Below, in pieces: positions 1 through 29,943 of a DNA stretch of 64,000 nt. The stretch lies in contig CM067533.1 in assembly GCA_034509925.1 (NCBI GenBank), positions 1,071,001-1,135,000 of the forward strand, in the 5' to 3' direction. Both the position numbers and the translations under genes were made by a program. This DNA is from Hirudinaria manillensis (Eukaryota > Annelida > Clitellata > Hirudinida > Hirudinidae). How positions within the stretch are numbered: position 1 is the first letter of the stretch; every line of letters begins with the position of its first letter. Below the pieces are notes generated by a model. The model was not told where the DNA came from and ran no database searches. It was given only the letters and a program-made list of their open reading frames with translations.

Positions 1-3000
1 AAATCTCCAACAGATGCTCCAGGAGACTGGAGGTGCTGCTTCTAGGTGGTTGCCCTCTGGTGACGGGGAAAGCCCTGACACTCCTGTGTCGGTTCTGCCC
101 CAGGCTCACTCGCCTCGGCTTAGAAGGGACAGCTATCAAGCAGCTTAGCCCTCTGCTAGTCTGCTTAGCCAGCCTGCAGCGCATCAGGCTAAGCAAGCAG
201 TTGTTGCCTAAGCGCTATAAAAAGCATCTAGGAAATTCCCAGTCAAAAAACGATACCGCAAGAAAAAGAGGTCTCGATGGCAATGATGATGATGATGATG
301 ACGATGACGATGATGATGATTTTGAAGACGACGATGACAACGACGATGCTCGCTGGTTTACGTCCGAGGAGATTGGTAGATTCTTCTGGGAGTACAATCT
401 CGGCCCAAGGTTTAAATTTACAAATTGTAATAATAAAAATAAATTAGCCAAGGATTTCCTAATTTTTATTATTTATAACCTAAATTATTAATTATGCATT
501 TACATAAATATTAATAGATTAATGATTTAATAATCAGAATGTTTTTCCAATAATTCGTATTAACACAAAATTGGGGTCAAATCTATCTATTAAAAAAAAT
601 TATTTCATCGTAGTGTTATTGTCGTTATTGATGTTATTATGACGTCATCGTCATCCATGTCTATTTATAACTTGGTCCTTGCAGGCAAAGAATTTTTCTG
701 ACATCAGAAGCTGGCATTCCAGTGTCGAAGTTGATCAAATCCTTGTTAGGTCAGGTGACTTATTGTCATCACAATCATCATCATCACCACATCCATACTA
801 TCAATACATCGTAACAATCATTATCAAAACTATAATTGAGTGAATGATCATTACCAGGAACACAAAGATTGACGTCACCATCCTCCTTCTCGTCATCATC
901 ACCATCATCATCATCATCGTCATCGTCAGCAGCAGCAGATTCAGGATCCAGGAGGAACTCTTGTCAAGAGGAGACCTTCAATGAAGGTGAAACTTAATGA
1001 TGACGACGACGACGACGACGATGATGATGATGATGACGATGGTGATGGTTACGCCTGAGTAAATATGATGGTGGGGAAGGGTCTGTGTTTTTAATTAATT
1101 ATTAACCAGAATAAAATGTTATTTCTTAACTAAACATCGCCAAGAATTCACATCCATCTAAAGCCACGCACACAAGTGCAACACAAAGTCACAGCCCAAT
1201 TTGATAACCTTAATACCTCCAGTTACCAAAAAAAAAAAGTAATTGTCCATTTCTGAAATATGGACGTGATATTATGAGTTATGCATTGAGAGATAATTTA
1301 TTTTATTTATTATTTTTATTTGTAAAACATTATTAGATTTCTCTAATAATTATTGCAGTTTTCTCTCAAAAATTATTTCAATTTCATCAAATGGGCACCA
1401 AGGGATTGCCATGGTGATGAGACTTTGCCATGAGAAATAGACTTTAAAGTCTTTTAAGGGTCAGGGTTATTGGACTTGGTATGTTCCTCTTAGGACTTAA
1501 AATGATAGGCTAGCCATAATTTATTCATGAATATTTATGAATAACTGAATAGCTGATAATTATGCAGATGAGGAAAAGCAGGACCAATGGCGTACGACGA
1601 CACAGCATTATTGTGTCTGGAGGAGCAGGGGAAGAAATGGTTTGTTTATTAAAAAAGTTTTAATTCTGTTGCATTGTTGCTGTTTTTTTTATAAATATTT
1701 ATTAGCTTTCATGGTATTTATGAATAAATTATGTTTATTGGTATAATAAAAATATGTAATGTCAACGCGTTTACCTTAGAAAATGGAGCCGCTTCGAGGA
1801 AGGAATATTTCATAGAATTCTTGAGATGCTCCGCCCATCAGGTTTAGTTCTATGAATAATTAATTAATTGACTAATTAAAAATAACTAATCTAAACATTT
1901 CATGATTCCTAAAAGGATTACTATAACTAATATTTGACTAAATAAAGTAGCCAAGGTTGGGGAGGTTGGGGAGGTGAGATGACCAAGGTGACGAAGACGA
2001 CGAAGATGACATCAACACGTCATAAAGAGAATGCTATGTCGAATAGAAAGGTTTTAAAAAGAAGACATTATTATTCAAAAAGCCCCTTAAGTGTCCTAAC
2101 GAAACTGGCAGGATTTGAACTCAACACCTTATGAATGAACCGACTGTCCGACTAACCTCTCTATCCAATCGTACAACCATCGGAAAAGTACCAATGAGAA
2201 TCGCTGGTCATTGGGGTCAATTTAAGTCGAGGTGACCCGGTCAAAGTTCACTGAGTCTGTCTGAAAGTGACTTAGTGCGAATGACCTTTGACAATCTGAA
2301 GGTGATGATAACAACTAGGATGTTGACGACGATGATAGTTATGCCACCTCTTAAGAGCCATTCTTCTGAAAGGAGCAGCTGTAAAAGTACCAAATAAGTG
2401 ACTTAATGACATTTTTTCTATTAATTAATTAAGTAATTTAAAAAACAAAAAAAAAGATTAATTAAAATATTAATAATAATAAAGATGATGATTATTATTA
2501 TTATAAGAATAACGTGCGCGTGACAAGCAAACTATTAACGTGTCGTGATGACAATAATGGAAATGAGGAAGACGAAGAAGAAGATGGCGATCATGATCAA
2601 GATGATTACCTTGAGTTGTACCTGGGTTGAAATGAGACGAATCCTTGAAGGATAGGATTAGCACATGAAAAATATCATTACTTCCATCTATCCTGACACC
2701 TATTCATTCATCCGTCCATCTATCCATCCATCCATCAATTTTCCATCCACCCATCCATCCGTCCATCCATCCATCTATCTATCCATCCATCCAACCATTT
2801 TCCATACATCTATCCATCCGTCCATCCAGTGGCATCAAGGCATCCTCCATCACTTATTTGAGGACAGCGACCTTCACCTTGTGATCTTCAATTCAGACGA
2901 CAAAATAAGCGTCGAAAATCTCTCGAGAATCTGGTCCATGCTGACCCAGAAGGTCAGTCTATCTTCCAATCAAATTGGAGCTGACTTTATCATGACGATT

Positions 3001-3358
3001 ATGACGACGACGATGATGACGATGAAGTCAAAGTCGCAAGCTAGTGATAAACTTGTGGGGTTCCATGCTAACTGCTTGCAATTATTTGATTATAATATAT
3101 TACCACTGTGACTGTGATATTGTCATTAAAACCTAAAACCTCTATCATTATCACTATCGTCATCATCATCATCATCATCATTATCATCATTATCATCAGG
3201 TAGCCAGTGTCAAGGTCATCTTCTTGGGCATCGTCCACACGACTACGAAATGCAAAACCATTGACGAAGTCGCGAAAAATGACCAAACTAAAAGTCACGA
3301 GCGGTCATCCAAAGACATCGGCCTGAGTCCGTTAGTTACGACGACGACGACGACGACG

Positions 3359-3402
<44 letters not shown>

Positions 3403-3919
3403 GATACCTGTAGTGTTCGGTTGCCATGACGACCGGTAAGCAATTATTGAAATTTTTATCGATTCTTGTGCGTTTTTAATTATAGTTTACATTCATAGGT
3501 CCGGCAAAACAGTCGAACGCGAATCGAAAACTGCAGGTGCAAGTACTCTTTACGATGGCGTTAATTAAGAACTTTTATTATTATTATTATTATTTTATTT
3601 ATTTTTTATTATTATTATATTAACATGTTATTATTAATATATTATATTATTATTAATAACGGGATCAATCCGGTATCACAGGCCAATTATTTTAATTAAT
3701 TATTATTTTAATTAATTAATTAATCATTATAATTATTTTAATTAATTAAAATAATCCGGTTACAGGACGTGGACCAATCAGAGCAGAGGAAGGGATGGAT
3801 GGATGGAGGAAGTTGCTGGAGAAGAAAAGAAACGACGTCTTTTATTACGTCAGGGAAAGTCAAAGCATCTCTCGTGAGAACATTAAGAGGGAGACGAAAT
3901 ACCTCAGGTGGTAATTATT

Positions 3920-3950
<31 letters not shown>

Positions 3951-3983
3951 TCATTATTATTATCATCATCATCATCATCATCA

Positions 3984-4017
<34 letters not shown>

Positions 4018-4286
4018 ATAAATTTTTAAAATATTTAAATTGTTTTTGTTGGCTATTTGTGGATGTTTCAGGATGGATGTATAAGACATAATAGACTAAG
4101 TGGTTGTATTACCTAACTTGATTTTTATTTAATTAATATATAATAATAGGAAATATTGGTTATTATAATTACTTATAGTTATATATTATTAAACATCAAT
4201 ATTACAATACACATTATATATAATAAACAATATTACAATACTACAATACACATACAATATTTCAATACACATGATATATAATAAAC

Positions 4287-4331
<45 letters not shown>

Positions 4332-7300
4332 TATAATAATAATAATAATTATTATTTTGCCCATTCACCGCAGTGCCTTTGAAATAATTATATGTGCTCG
4401 CTCAGGTCCAAAAAAATAACCGCAAAAAGTGTAGAGTGTACCTTATCTCGTCAATAGTGGAATTGAGTTCGGACAACAGTTTGGATTGTTGGTGATTCAC
4501 CATGGATGTCTAAATGAAAATTAATTACAACTATTTCTTGTCATGTCATGTTTTTTCTAGAATTTTCATTATTTTTTTTAAATATTTTTTACTTTTAAAA
4601 CTTATTTTTTTTTAATGCGAAATGAGTCCAATTGAATTTAATACAATTAGAAACCATTTTAGAACGATATACACTGCCATCTGTCGATAAATATTTTTTT
4701 AAATTGTTGTTTCTTTACATTCCCTGACATACAAACGAACACCATCATAGCTCCCTGCCCGGAGACTCAAAGATAGCAGACGAGTTGGCAAAGTTGAAAA
4801 CACTTTCATCATTCAGATCCGATGTTTCGGAAAGCTATCCTGTCATTACGTTCATCACCAGACGCTGTCTGGAAGGTCACACTGACGATGACGAGTACGA
4901 AGATGGAGATAAAGATGATGGTGATGATGATGATGACGATGATGATGACGACGACGAAGGTGATGCCAATGGGCAGAAGATGAGAATGTGTGGGGTGAGC
5001 AAAAATTATGACCGGGAATTATAAATTATCAGAATTGGTTTTCGGCTGTAATTATATTTCATGACTTTTTATTAATTGATATTTCGAGTCTATGTTTTTT
5101 TTATGTTATCACTTTACTCTTTATATCGATTACCATGTTTTATTTATTTTTTAAAACAAATTATTTTCTTATTATCATCACAATTTGGCATCATTTCGAC
5201 TGTTAGTTAAATGTTATATAATACTAAACACCAATATTAAACATGCCATTTTTTTAAAGAATATATGTTCAGAAAAATATCTCGCTTATTTATAAATAAT
5301 AATAATAATAATAAATTTATAATTGAAAGTAAATTAAAATTAATGCAATAAAATATTACTCCATCATCATGGCATTATCATCAGGGCATTCGTATTCTGA
5401 AAAAGAAGATGCTTCAACTGCTGGACGCCATCAGAACAACATCATCATCATCATCATCAACAACAACAACAACATCGTCCAAGAAGCCACAACATGCAGC
5501 TACACTCCACAACAATTTCACACCTGTCAGACCAATAACGGTGGAACTGATACAGGTGTTGATGGATCTCAAACGATCCGGACAGGTGTTAATGAGGTGC
5601 TCGGAATTTAAGAAACTGTTGAAGAAAAAAGATGTCTTCCAATTCTTAAGCGGAGATGAAGTAGAAAAAGAAATCAAACTATGCAGGTCAAAGGTTAGCA
5701 ATTAGGGATGTACAGGCAGGAGTAGCTGGTTATGATTGTGATTGCAAGTAATTATAATAAGGAATCTGTTAACATCTTGATTTTTGAATTAGAATTAAGA
5801 AAATACCTCTTTAAATAGGACAAAACGTGATAAGCAATGGTTTTATACAAATGAAAATAATTCTTGATTAATTCACTTATCACTAAATCAAATAATAATC
5901 TATTATTACATTATGTGAAATTATTTGTTATATTATGTTAAATTAATTAAAGATTAAAGATTATATTACCTCCATGTTCTCAGGGTCTGCTTATGGACTT
6001 TGAATTCATGAGTGAAACATCTGATAGTCTTTCGAATGAAAGGTTTCTGAGTCCAAATCCTGTCAAGTTTATTCAAATCCTCTGCAAATTGCATCTTAGT
6101 TCTTTCGAACAATCAGATTTAGCCATAGACACCAAACGATTTTGGCCCCAAGGAGGCGGTCTGAAACCACCTCTACCTCAGCTACTATTGGCTGCAGTGC
6201 GAGACATTTTCATAACGGGCGTGGTCAAGGAAAATCTTCTTCCAATCTTGCTAGGGGTAAGAAAAACGCTTTAGCTGCTGCTATTATGAAATATTTCAAC
6301 CTAAAAATTATTTTTATTAAGCGTTCTTGCTATAATAACCCTATTATTTGAAAAATGCATTTTATATAAATTAGTTGTTTTTTTTTTAAATATTGCTCGC
6401 CTATGTCCATTGTTAGAGCAAAACAGGCAAGTTAAAACGAAAAGAGAAATCCTAATCTTTCTATAATATTGTCTTAAACTCAAACAAAGTAATTATTCTA
6501 TAGACACTGTTAAATTCTCCTTTTGCAATAGAATCGTAAAGCCGTGGAACGCATTGCCAGGTGATGTTGTTGAATCAACCACGGTCTCCCGCTTCAACTC
6601 AATAATACAAGACCTGGATTTTAATAGCTATTTAAATTACACTTAATCTGTAAATTACACTTAATGCTGCCACTGTGTACACGCCGGTCGATGTTCTCTG
6701 TTCCGCTTGCAATTGTATTAGTGGCCCAATGGGCCCTTCAATTGTGTCCAATAAATTCAAATTCAAATTCAAATAATTCCACCAGCAGAAGGACTTTATC
6801 ACAGATTCCGATCAGGTATTACTCATCATCGAATTCTGTCGCCATCTTGGTCTTCTCATGAAGTTGGATGACGCGCCTGACATTGGAAGAGAGGCCAAAG
6901 GTCAGGATAACCTATGCACAAACGTCGAACCAACGGATTCGCAAAATTGGAAGCTATTTGGTTTTGAGAAACTGTCACCGGTGTCGAGATATTACTTGAC
7001 TTTAACCTCTCTCAACGATTGTCGGAGACCAGTGAGTGATTTCCTTGCAATTTATTTATTAATTTAACAATAAATCAATTTAGAAATTTAATTATAAAAT
7101 AGGCTGCTGATAAATGCGTTTTAAAATCAATTAGTATTCCTCCGTTTTACGTTTCCCCTGCTGGAATCTAAACGAATGGTTCTGATTGGTCAGGGCATCA
7201 ATTGGAGCTCTCGACCAGTAAAAGGAGACCTTCAAGTCACGTGGAGATTTGAATTCCCCAACGGGATTCCTTTCTGTTTCAAGTCTGCACTGGTTGCTGC

Positions 7301-9560
7301 AGCTTGTGAGAAACAAGTTGGCAAATATCAGTTCAAGTACATTTGGAGTCAGGGAGTGTTTTACAAGATCGAAGAAGTATTTGAAAGCGTTTATTATCAA
7401 ATGTCAATTTATGATTATAAAAATATTGTATTATGAATATTAAATTTAGAATATAGTTAGTTATATAAATATAGAATAATGATCCTAGTATAACTTATTG
7501 TAGTTGTATAAAGATTATTTTTCTTACAAGTGTGCATTTGAATTTGATACTTAAGAATTGCAAATTCCTTACGCCATACGTTAATGTCTTAGCCAGAACC
7601 ATTTCTTTCATTTCTAGGTTTACATACACGTGGAATTGGACTCTAAAAGGCTGGACATCGCCGGAAGGATAAATGCCGAGATACTTGAAGATTCTAAGAT
7701 GGCGTCTGAACTCCTGTGGTGCCATATAGCACCAATTATATTGGCCACCCTTGACTTTGTGGAAAGAATTTGGCCTGGAATCTTTCTAAAAGTGTTTAAT
7801 TTAGTTGTCTATGTATTTATATTCTAATAATTCACTTCTGCCGAATACAGAGCCGCTCTTATGGATAACTGGCCTACAATTCATAGAGTTTTGTCAAAAT
7901 TTTGTCTATGTGATATATAACAAGGAGAAGATATGTCAATAATTTGTTACTGACGAACAGAATAATTTCGATTTTTTAAATGATGGTTTTATGATCAAAT
8001 TGATCATTCTTTTTTTTTTTTTAGGCCAGTTTGGTACCGGCAGGAAGTATACCGTTTTTCGATACTGTAGTATCTTGTGAGAAGTCCTTCAACATCTTTT
8101 ACTGCTTCAGCTGTCTCTGCCAAAATGTGGCCGTGAAATTTCTCGATGATGGCATTGAGAGAGAGGTGGATCTGAAGGTTCTCTTGCCTTACGACGGTAT
8201 ACACCTTTTATAACGGCTTCGAGCATAATAATGATGATTTTTTATTTAAAATGTTTCATTTAAAATTAAACTATGAATTAAAGCATTTGCACAAAATCAT
8301 CGCAATTTTGGTCATTTTTAAGCATCGGCGACAATGACAAATATGTTTAGGACATACCGTTTGTAACAATAACATTGTCATCAATAACACATTTTTTGTT
8401 TAATTTTCCGCAGTTAACTCCTTCCAGACGATCAGGGATTGGTTGAACCACTTGAAGCTGGGCAGGTCAGCAGTAGTAAGCATGACGGAAGCATTCCTGA
8501 AGATCGAAAGCGAAACCATTTCCCATTGGATTGTCAGCGTCGACGAAAAGTTAACTTCAAAAATGAAAAAGAAAAAGAATTCTACAAAATTCCAGGTCAC
8601 GGAGTTGTAAATAATGGGTTTAGCTTTTACAAAATAAAAAATACATTATTATAATAATTGAAAAAAATTTATTTGAAGAATAAATACATGTTTCTGTCAT
8701 AATTATCGAGTGAATATTCTATTAGTGCAAAGTTAGGTGGCTGAATGATGAGAGTGGCAGCCACAACGAGGATGGAATCAACGAAAAGAAAGTGAAGGAT
8801 TATTTCATCACTGATGGCGGACGAATTTCCAGAAATCCTGAGAACTACGGTGCTGATGATCATGACGATGAGTCTCCTATTAAGTTCAAGGTTGGTTGAG
8901 ATGAGTTCTTTGCACGAAACCAGATGTAATTTCATTAGGATTTCTGAGAAAGCTCTATGATTAAAATTTTAATTAAATGATGAGGATTTTACAAATTTCT
9001 TTAAGGAATAATCGATAACTTTATTTCTGAACCGTTAGATGGTTAAGAACTCTTCGACTCAGACCAATCACAGTCACGTGGTCAACCACAAATCCATGCA
9101 GACGAATCCATATATAGCCAGCAGGAGTCAAGACTTGACTGTTTTTCATTCCAACAACAACAACGATCATTTCAATACCAAGCAAAGCTACTTTGCCCAT
9201 CTCCACAAGTCCAGAACGCAGCGTCATCTTAATTTGACAGCTATATCGCCGACATCGGCTGCCTCAGCCACCACGACGACACCTGCGACTGCCGCCAGGA
9301 GGCAACTGACTTCGGCTCCGACCACACCGATTACTCCGACGATGGCAGCTTCAAGCCAATTCATAACTACAAAGATGACCTCTCTCACCCCAACTGATTC
9401 TATGAAATCGAAGTCCCGCTCAAAACCTGATCTTTCTCAGTCATCGAAAAGGCTCCCATTAAGCAATCTTTCTTATTTGCCCAGAAGAGGAAACTTCAAG
9501 AATTCCAAAGTGTCGAAGGTGCAAAGGCAAAGCAAGTCCCCATCAGATGCATTTAACTGA
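1..9560 (+). CDS. ROCO-family protein (LRR-Roc-COR, no kinase), 3' portion; Roc domain degenerate
   Basis: Exons, all phase-compatible: <3-409, 685-749, 952-986, 1568-1639, 2830-2952, 3200-3435, 3499-3536, 3766-3907, 4374-4405, 4765-4994, 5385-5693, 5984-6256, 6786-7031, 7194-7376, 7618-7791, 8025-8196, 8414-8595, 8726-8890, 9039-9560 (stop TGA). The first exon ends a leucine-rich repeat block ([22 protein letters not shown]). The next exons follow a Roc GTPase core in order: [19 protein letters not shown] where the P-loop belongs, [13 protein letters not shown] at G3, LHLVIFN, and [11 protein letters not shown] at G4. COR follows ([62 protein letters not shown]), as in MFHAS1- or LRRK-like proteins. 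The last exon is a Ser/Thr-rich tail with no kinase. Roco proteins are normally GTP-regulated scaffolds, but here the P-loop Lys and the G3 Asp are missing, so nucleotide binding is doubtful. Poly-Asp tracts occur at 280-355 and 4885-4965. The 5' end lies outside the window. The ROCO assignment rests on motif order and is fairly secure. The small exons 3499-3536, 4374-4405 and the start at 4765 are less sure. Confidence 0.7.
2104..2190 (-). repeat. tRNA-derived SINE-like remnant
   Basis: Read on the minus strand, this intronic stretch contains GGATAGAGAGGTTAGTC, like a tRNA A-box/D-arm. About 30 bases later comes GTTGAGTTCAAATCCTG, like a B-box/T-arm (consensus GGTTCAAATCC). The spacing is tRNA-like but no clean cloverleaf or CCA-adjacent acceptor stem is visible, so it looks like an old SINE head rather than a functional tRNA. 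A diverged relative lies at 12770-12835. Confidence 0.45.
2703..2829 (+). repeat. (TCCA)n microsatellite abutting a splice acceptor
   Basis: An imperfect TCCA/TCTA tract that directly forms the polypyrimidine side of the acceptor for the ROCO exon starting at 2830. Confidence 0.8.
3914..4016 (+). repeat. (ATT)n/(ATC)n microsatellite
   Basis: Trinucleotide tract in a ROCO intron. A further (AAT)n tract lies at about 4287-4350, just before the 32-nt exon at 4374-4405. Confidence 0.85.
6503..6778 (+). mobile_element. Truncated 3' end of a CR1/L2-like LINE
   Basis: Translation from about 6503 ends at a TAA at 6644-6646 and includes [17 protein letters not shown], the conserved C-terminal motif seen after the reverse transcriptase in CR1/L2/jockey-clade LINE ORF2 proteins. 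A short 3' UTR follows, ending in tandem TTCAAA units at about 6758-6775, the kind of short 3'-terminal repeat typical of CR1/L2 elements. It lies in the intron between exons 6256 and 6786 and is a 5'-truncated dead copy. Its 3' end differs from that of the intact LINE at 39326-42899, so it is another family. Confidence 0.75.
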
Positions 9561-9567
9561 CTACGGG

Positions 9568-9573
9568 AATAAA
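9568..9573 (+). promoter_or_regulatory. Polyadenylation signal AATAAA, ROCO gene
   Basis: AATAAA starts 7 bases after the ROCO stop codon. A further AATAAATAAA at about 9797-9806 would give a more usual 3' UTR and may be the one used. Confidence 0.4.
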
Positions 9574-11477
9574 TAATAACCAGGGACATATGAAGAAGCC
9601 GGAAGAAGATTTAATAGCTCGAACAAATTCGAAGATTTTGTTGAATGTCTCCAAAGATTCTTTGGCCTTAATGAAGGGATACAAATGGATTTGATACCGG
9701 TCTGTTAGAGGGAAGAAGATAAACATATTAAGTTAATATTTTACTGTACATATTCTATGACAGCTTTTTCACTACTGGGATTACAAAAATTAAAAAATAA
9801 ATAAATTTCAGTCCATCCCAAAATTCTAGCTTAAATTTTAGCTAAAGTATTTTCAAAACATCCTTTTGTTTAATACTTTAGAAACACGATAAACTTTATT
9901 TTAATTTGCCCTTTGTTGATTGTTTTAATAAATGGTATGCTCATAAACACATCACAGTATCGAAGCAAGACTTTTGGCTCACTAAAGCCTGATAGGTTTT
10001 CAATTAACTATTCAATTTTTGAAAACGAATGAAACGAAAAATGCTAAAAAAAACTTTGCCGTCATGTAAAATAAACTGTTGATCGAAAATAATTGATGCG
10101 AAAGATTATCCAAATATTTTGTTTGATTGGGTTTCAAATGCGGTAATGATGATAATTAGTCACTTACAAAGCCATTAATTACATTCGAGAACCGACGTTT
10201 AATATTGCAAAACATTTGCACTATATATAATCATGAAAAGTGCAATATTAGATTAATTTATGGAAATTTATTTTAGTGAGCGAAGTCCAAATTTAATACT
10301 AACGTTCTGGAACGGACTTGTTGGAATGGCAACTGAAATGAAATGTGCAATTTTAACGACAGTAAAATTCAATTACAAATAGGACTTACAATATGAAATA
10401 AGAAATTATTATTAATTACAATGTTACCATTCTTTCATATGGTGAGGTTTGTAACAATCCTTAGCTTAAAATGCCTGGATACGTGCTTTTATCTACCTTA
10501 AATGTTATTAATTGGTTAAAACATCCCTTAACTCCACATATGTTACTTGGATACCACTAAGTAATAATTGAAATAATTATATTGATATTTTAAGACATAA
10601 ACGAATAGGTCATCTCGATTTTGCTTCAATAACTTGCCGCCGCAAGGGGGAAAATCTCAGAATAAACTTGATACTTGGTTCGAATTCTGCGGGATCCCCG
10701 GCCATTGGCATGTAATTGCGATTCTTCTGTTCCGCTCACCTTCCCTCTTCATTATTATAATTCGATTATAATATTTTAATTATTTGCAAGTCATGCGCAG
10801 AAGCAGGTCCGAAAGGAGAGAGCATCGCATCTCAGCAAATGTTTATTTACATCAGCAGAAGGTGCTTCTTTCTCGTCTGCTCTTTTTAGATGATGCATTA
10901 TTTTCTTCATTTTCGAATCCTTTTCAAAGAAGCAACTCCTGGGCATATAACACTAAACATCAGTTATTGATTTACAAGGCTTCTGAAGTTTTACAAGGTT
11001 GGAGTCTTGCGAATTATAAATATTTTTTTTATACTTTTTGTGGTTTCTAACCTGCGAACGTAGCCCAGTTGTGTTGAGAACTTATCACGGTTTGCCTAGG
11101 TTTTACAACTTAAATATTTAGTAAACAAAATAGATTGCCACACAATTTTTTTCTAGATATATTTTTAAACTTGGTTCTAATTTGTAGTTACATTAAGTAA
11201 TTTTTGATAATTCAAATGTCTGGCAACTCAGCCAGCCATCTCAACAATGCATTTTGTTGTCTATTTTGTAATGTTTGCTTGCACTGGTCTTTTACAATAC
11301 AAGGATGTCATGAGATGTTATTAATCAGCATGGGGATTATGGAGATATCCATATCACAATATTGGAATTTTTGTTATTGATTACTTATTATTAATTAAGT
11401 AAATTATTCTATTCTTGATTGCAAAGTTATACTAAGATTTCTGTTTATGAATCCATTCTAGGCTATAAAGCTGAATC
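9574..11477. other. Intergenic region, no gene seen
   Basis: AT-rich sequence between the ROCO and KIF21 genes. The open frame at 10784-11050 has no recognisable protein character. The stretch before 11478 should contain the KIF21 promoter and 5' UTR, but I see no clear core promoter motif. Confidence 0.5.
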
Positions 11478-28129
<16,652 letters not shown>

Positions 28130-28639
28130 CCCGGACTGGGGAGGACATTAACATAATCTATGCTTGGCATCGTCGTCATCATCACAACCGTCATCATCAT
28201 CGTCGTCATCATCGTCATCATCATCATCATAATTCATCTGCTTGAAGTGCATCTTGCTTTGCTTCCTAACCTGCTTAGAAACACGCAAGTACTGCTGATG
28301 ATAATGATAATGGAGGTGTTGATGATAGTTACGGTGGTCGGGGGGGCAGTGCTGATGATGATCACGACTGAAGCATAAATTATGTTAAGCAGTAGAGCTT
28401 TAATGCACCGATTCATTCAATGTTGTTGTGGGGTTTCCTCGCCTGTTTAGATAGCCAAGAGCTGCTCGACCCTTTTGGGTCGCGCGACCTGGGAACTCGA
28501 CCTTCGGCACGACCTATTTTTCGTCATTCATTCGTTCGTGTTTCGTTCGATCGTTCACGAGTTAGGAGGATTCTGAGTTCCGCGTGCCACATCAAAGTCA
28601 TCAAATAGATGCAGGATTTAGGAATATTTTAAGTGATGA

Positions 28640-29120
28640 TGACGATGATAGTGATGATGATTGTGATGATGATGGTGGTGATGATGATGGTGATGATGTG
28701 AGTAGACTCTGTGACGATGTCTTGGATGTATTTTCTCAAGAATTTCACTCATCTAGTTCACCTATCTTGTCCTATCATTGCATTGTGATAAATATTTGAA
28801 CCAGTGATGATGATGATGATGATGATGGTGGTGATGATGATGATGTGAGTACACACTGTGGTGATGATGTCTTGGATGTATTTTCTCAAGAATTTCACTC
28901 ATCTAGTTCACCTATCTTGTCCTATCATTGCATTGTGATAAATATTTGAAGCAGTGATGATGATGATGATGATGATGGTGGTGATGATGATGATGTGAGT
29001 ACACACTGTGGTGATGATGTCTTGGATGTATTTTCTCAAGAATTTCACTCATCTAGTTCACCTATCTTGTCCTATCATTGCATTGTGATAAATATTTGAA
29101 CCAGTGATGATGATGATGAT
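28640..29120 (+). repeat. 150-bp tandem repeat, three copies
   Basis: CTTGGATGTATTTTCTCAAG recurs at 28721, 28871 and 29021, exactly 150 bases apart. Each unit combines a GAT-rich segment with about 85 bases of unique sequence; copies 2 and 3 are almost identical. Confidence 0.9.
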
Positions 29121-29519
29121 GGTTCTTGCCAGATCACGTGTTATTAAATGTTATCATTCTTGCTTTGATTGCGTTGTTATCACTTCTGCTATTAAACATC
29201 ATCTTCTGTCCTTCGGATCCTTTTGAGTTATCAGTAAACACACATCCTAATCACTTTATCACTATTCTGAGCCAACGTTGAATGTCAACGGCACAATTTT
29301 TATTTTTAGTTGTAATGATATGTAATTTGTGGATGTGGAATTACCATTACGTTGTCGTCATCATCATCATCATCACTATCATCGCCACCACCACCATCAT
29401 CGTCATCATCATCATCCTCGTTCAACCTGTGATCCAATGACTTGAACCTCTCAAGATATTCCACCATGGTTTTTTTTTTGCTTCATTTTGAACTTCGAAA
29501 GTAATTTTTAATGAAATTC

Positions 29520-29702
29520 TGATTGAATTGTTTGATTGATTGATTGATTGAATTGTTTGATTGATTGATTGAATTGATTGAATTGTTTGATTGATTGATT
29601 GATTGAATTGTTTGATTGATTGATTGATTGAATTGTTTGATTGATTGATTGATTGAATTGTTTGATTGATTGATTGAATTGTTTGATTGATTGAATAATT
29701 AT
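29520..29702 (+). repeat. (TTGA)n/AATTG compound repeat
   Basis: Blocks of two to four TTGA units separated by ATTGAATTGTTTGA. Confidence 0.9.
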
Positions 29703-29876
29703 TGATTGAAGTGTAAAGTTTCAATCATGTCACCAATGTTTATCTTTTTTATCAAAATCATGTTTGTATGATGATGATGATAATGATTGTGTTTTACAAA
29801 TATTTTTCATGTCTTAAGTGAGACCACATTCAGTTATTAAATCATGATATTCCCTTTTTTTCCTTTCCATTCTTTA

Positions 29877-29943
29877 TCCATCCATCCATCCATCCATCCA
29901 TCCATCCATCCATCCATCCATCCATCCATCCATCCATCCATCC
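29877..29943 (+). repeat. (TCCA)n microsatellite
   Basis: About 16 units of TCCA. Confidence 0.95.

Noticed and set aside
10681-10705. TGGTTCGAATTCTGCGGG resembles a tRNA T-arm.
   Set aside because: No A-box, acceptor stem or cloverleaf can be fitted around it on either strand.
10784-11050. 88-residue frame upstream of KIF21.
   Set aside because: No domain, splice context or codon pattern; it reads as chance AT-rich sequence.
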